A DNA stretch of 14,043 bases. Source: an uncultured Phascolarctobacterium sp. GTDB lineage: Bacteria > Bacillota > Negativicutes > Acidaminococcales > Acidaminococcaceae. The translations under genes and the position numbers were made by a program. The stretch covers positions 1-14,043 of the forward strand of contig CAJLLL010000049.1 of assembly GCA_905207485.1 (NCBI GenBank), read 5' to 3'. This document shows positions 12,276 through 14,043 of this stretch, one piece after another; position 1 is the first letter of the stretch; each line of letters begins with the position of its first letter. The notes beneath the pieces were generated by a model that saw nothing but the letters and a program-made list of their open reading frames with translations, had not been told where the DNA came from and ran no database searches.

Positions 12276-12707
12276 ATGCCGGAGCAGAAACTGACAAGCA
12301 TTGAAATAGGGCGTGCAGCATTGCGCATTGCCGTTACCGAAAACCGCACCGAAGAACAGAAAATAAAGCAGGAACTGGCTGGTAAAGGAATCCGCAGCAC
12401 GGCGGTGGATTTTGGCGGCGAGTTTATGCCGAGTATTGTAAAAATTGTAGAGCGCGCAGTGGTTGCAGCACAGCGCCAGGGTATTGTTACCGAAACCCAT
12501 GTTGGCGCAGGCGCTGTTGCGGGAGCTGCCCATGCTGCTTTGGAGCAGCTTGTGGCCAAAGCGGCAGGTTTTAATGTGGGCGGCAAAATTGGCATTGCCC
12601 GCAGCGGCGAGCATTTATGCGTGGCTATTTATATGGCGGTGGGCGTACTTAACCTTGATGAATTATGCGTAGCGTTAGGACACCGCTCATTGGCAAGTGA
12701 GGAATAA
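12276..12707 (+). CDS. hutP: HutP-family RNA-binding regulator
   Basis: A 143-residue protein of the HutP family. In Bacillus subtilis, HutP is a hexameric RNA-binding antiterminator that needs L-histidine and Mg2+ and reads UAG-type triplets in the hut leader. The fold order matches: helix (IEIGRAALRIAV), strand (RSTAVDFGG), helix (SIVKIVERAVVAAQRQG), helix (VAGAAHAALEQLV), then NVGGKIGIAR, GEHLCVAIYMAVGVLNL and CVALGHRSL, which parallel the C-terminal strands of Bacillus HutP. By eye, H86 aligns with metal ligand His77 and H136 with His138; the His73 position appears to be alanine, although H75 lies nearby. The ATG has GAGGAGG (12262-12268) 7 bases upstream, inside the end of the symporter gene. 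No histidine-degradation gene is visible; serine dehydratase genes follow. The ligand and the target are therefore open. It may act on its own operon's leader. Confidence 0.85.
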   Translation: MPEQKLTSIEIGRAALRIAVTENRTEEQKIKQELAGKGIRSTAVDFGGEFMPSIVKIVERAVVAAQRQGIVTETHVGAGAVAGAAHAALEQLVAKAAGFNVGGKIGIARSGEHLCVAIYMAVGVLNLDELCVALGHRSLASEE

Positions 12708-12715
12708 ACAGTATT

Positions 12716-13381
12716 ATGAATATTATTGATATTATCGGGCCGGTAATGATAGGCCCTTCAAGTTCCCATACGGCCGGAGCCGTAAGATTGGGGCTTTTGG
12801 CGGCAAGTATTTTGGGCGCGCCGCCTGTAAAAGCGCAGATTGACCTGCACGGCAGCTTTGCGCAGACTTACCGCGGACATGGTACTGACGTGGCGCTTTT
12901 AGCCGGGCTGATGGGCTGGCTGCCGGATGATGCAAGCATTCCGCAGGCGCGTAAATATGCTGATGAAGCAGGACTTGCCTACAACTTTGATAAAGTAAAT
13001 TTAGGCGAATTAACGCACCCTAATACGGTGCGTTTTATACTGGAAGCTGAAAACAAAGACCGCTGTGAGGTTATAGGCTCATCTATTGGCGGCGGGCAGG
13101 TTAAGGGATCTGCCATTGACGGCAATGAGGTAGAACTTAACGGCAAACTGCCTGCGCTGCTTGTTACGCATACTGATAAGCCGGGCGTAATTGCACTTGT
13201 AAGCAGCACTCTTGCCAGCGCATGCGTAAACATTGCCACTATGCGCGTATTCCGCGCCAATAAAGGCGGTACGGCAACAATGGTGCTGGAATGCGACCAG
13301 AAAGTGCAGCCGGCCATTGTACAGCTATTGGCGGCTTTACCGCCGGTTGACAGTGTACGTTTTGTTGACAGCGTGCTTTGA
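12716..13381 (+). CDS. sdaAB: L-serine dehydratase, iron-sulfur-dependent, beta subunit
   Basis: The beta subunit of the two-subunit Bacillota-type L-serine ammonia-lyase, a cytoplasmic oxygen-sensitive enzyme that converts L-serine to pyruvate and ammonia with a [4Fe-4S] cluster held by the alpha subunit. Residues 1-145 carry the family signature GPSSSHTAGAVRLG near the N-terminus and LHGSFAQTYRGHGTDVAL. An ACT domain spans about 147-215 (ALLVTHTDKPGVIALVSSTL, VNIATMRVFRANKGGTATMV), the usual small-molecule-binding module. At 221 residues the protein is full length. The ribosome site GAGG (12699-12702) overlaps the end of hutP and lies about 13 bases before the ATG. The TGA stop overlaps the ribosome site of sdaAA, suggesting translational coupling and matched subunit synthesis. 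Confidence 0.95.
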   Translation: MNIIDIIGPVMIGPSSSHTAGAVRLGLLAASILGAPPVKAQIDLHGSFAQTYRGHGTDVALLAGLMGWLPDDASIPQARKYADEAGLAYNFDKVNLGELTHPNTVRFILEAENKDRCEVIGSSIGGGQVKGSAIDGNEVELNGKLPALLVTHTDKPGVIALVSSTLASACVNIATMRVFRANKGGTATMVLECDQKVQPAIVQLLAALPPVDSVRFVDSVL

Positions 13382-13389
13382 GGTGGATA

Positions 13390-14043
13390 ATGGCTAATGA
13401 TAAAATTTCTTTAAACGCTTTAATTAATGAAGCTAAAAGCAAAAATATAAGTTTTAACCAATTGGTGCTGCCAATAAGCGCAGCAGATTTGGAAATTACG
13501 GAGACAGAACTGCTTGCCAAAATGGCGGAGATGTTTAAGGTAATGGAAGATTCAGCAGCATATGGGCTAACAGGAGTACGCTCGCACAGCGGGCTGACGG
13601 GCGGCAGTGCCAAAAAACTGGCGCAGGCGGCAGCACAGCCCGGTTTTAATAAATTGCTTGGTGAACTTGCAACAGATGCCGTAACTTATGCACTGGCTGT
13701 TAGTGAATGCAACGCTGCCATGGGCAGAATTGTAGCAGCTCCGACAGCAGGCGCGGCAGGAGTACTGCCCGGGGTTTTACTGGCGCTTAAAAAGCATTGC
13801 GGCTTAACGCAGGAAACCCTTGCAAGGGCGCTGGTGGTAGCGGGCAGCATTGGGCTTGTAATTGCAGGGCGTGCATCACTTGCAGGTGCTGTTGGCGGCT
13901 GCCAGGCAGAATGCGGCAGCGCGGCGGCAATGGCTGCGGGGGCAGCGGTAGATGCACTTGGCGGCACGCCGGAACAGGTTGGAGATGCTGTAAGCATTGT
14001 ATTTAAAAATATGCTGGGGCTTGTTTGCGACCCGGTGGCAGGG
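13390..14043 (+). CDS. sdaAA: L-serine dehydratase, iron-sulfur-dependent, alpha subunit (3' end beyond window)
   Basis: The catalytic subunit partner of SdaAB, cut by the window edge after 218 codons; family members are about 290-300 residues, so roughly 70-80 residues are missing. Diagnostic stretches are GLTGVRSHSGLTGGSAKKL near 59-77, TYALAVSECNAAMGRIVAAP followed by TAGAAGVLPG at 99-128, GCQAECGSAAAMAAGA at 170-185, and LGLVCDPVAG at the very end. C171 and C213 correspond to two of the three cysteines that hold the [4Fe-4S] cluster in this family; the third (in a PC.....N context) would lie just beyond the window. C175 is an additional cysteine where many relatives have valine. The ATG at 13390 has GAGGTGG (13380-13386) overlapping the sdaAB stop codon. 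It completes the serine-to-pyruvate step of the operon. Confidence 0.95.
   Translation, partial: MANDKISLNALINEAKSKNISFNQLVLPISAADLEITETELLAKMAEMFKVMEDSAAYGLTGVRSHSGLTGGSAKKLAQAAAQPGFNKLLGELATDAVTYALAVSECNAAMGRIVAAPTAGAAGVLPGVLLALKKHCGLTQETLARALVVAGSIGLVIAGRASLAGAVGGCQAECGSAAAMAAGAAVDALGGTPEQVGDAVSIVFKNMLGLVCDPVAG

Overview
The window looks like a chromosomal segment from a diderm member of the Bacillota, most plausibly a Negativicutes (inference, not proven). It combines a complete two-partner secretion pair, which needs an outer membrane, with typical Bacillota traits: strong GGAGG-type ribosome binding sites, a GTG start, a split two-subunit L-serine dehydratase, and a HutP-family RNA-binding regulator. 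No RNA genes, insertion sequences, CRISPR arrays or origins are visible.

Layout. (1) Positions 76-9276, plus strand: a TpsB-type outer-membrane transporter (546 aa), 57 bases, then its giant TpsA exoprotein (2500 aa, GTG start). The exoprotein has a signal peptide, a TPS secretion domain, two long GLUG-repeat arrays that each finish with the same W-(R/K)-I-Y-N-G-S-T cap, a haemagglutinin-like stretch with a helical insert between them, and a polar, aromatic-rich tail. (2) Positions 9339-9368: a 14-bp hairpin serving as a bidirectional terminator between convergent units. (3) Positions 9430-10622, minus strand: a CorA-family Mg2+ channel followed by a 77-residue unknown protein, probably one transcript. 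(4) Positions 10623-10863: a divergent intergenic region with a candidate promoter for corA and an extended -10 promoter (TGGTATAAT) for the operon to its right. (5) Positions 10864-14043, plus strand: sodium:solute symporter, HutP-family protein, sdaAB and sdaAA (the last cut by the window end), tightly spaced as one operon.

The most interesting signal is in the short leader of operon (5). Between the predicted transcription start (about 10796) and the symporter ATG, the RNA is almost free of C and carries two sets of three NAG triplets, mostly UAG, each triplet separated by exactly 5 nt (10806/10814/10822 and 10844/10852/10860). Bacillus HutP binds two clusters of three NAG (UAG-rich) triplets, and the second gene of this operon encodes a HutP homologue. 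The window therefore appears to contain a self-contained HutP-controlled serine (or amino acid) uptake and deamination operon: symporter imports the amino acid, SdaAB/SdaAA deaminates L-serine to pyruvate and ammonia, and HutP senses a ligand and acts on the operon's own leader. No terminator hairpin is visible in that leader and the last triplet overlaps the start region of the first gene, so translational control is as likely as antitermination.
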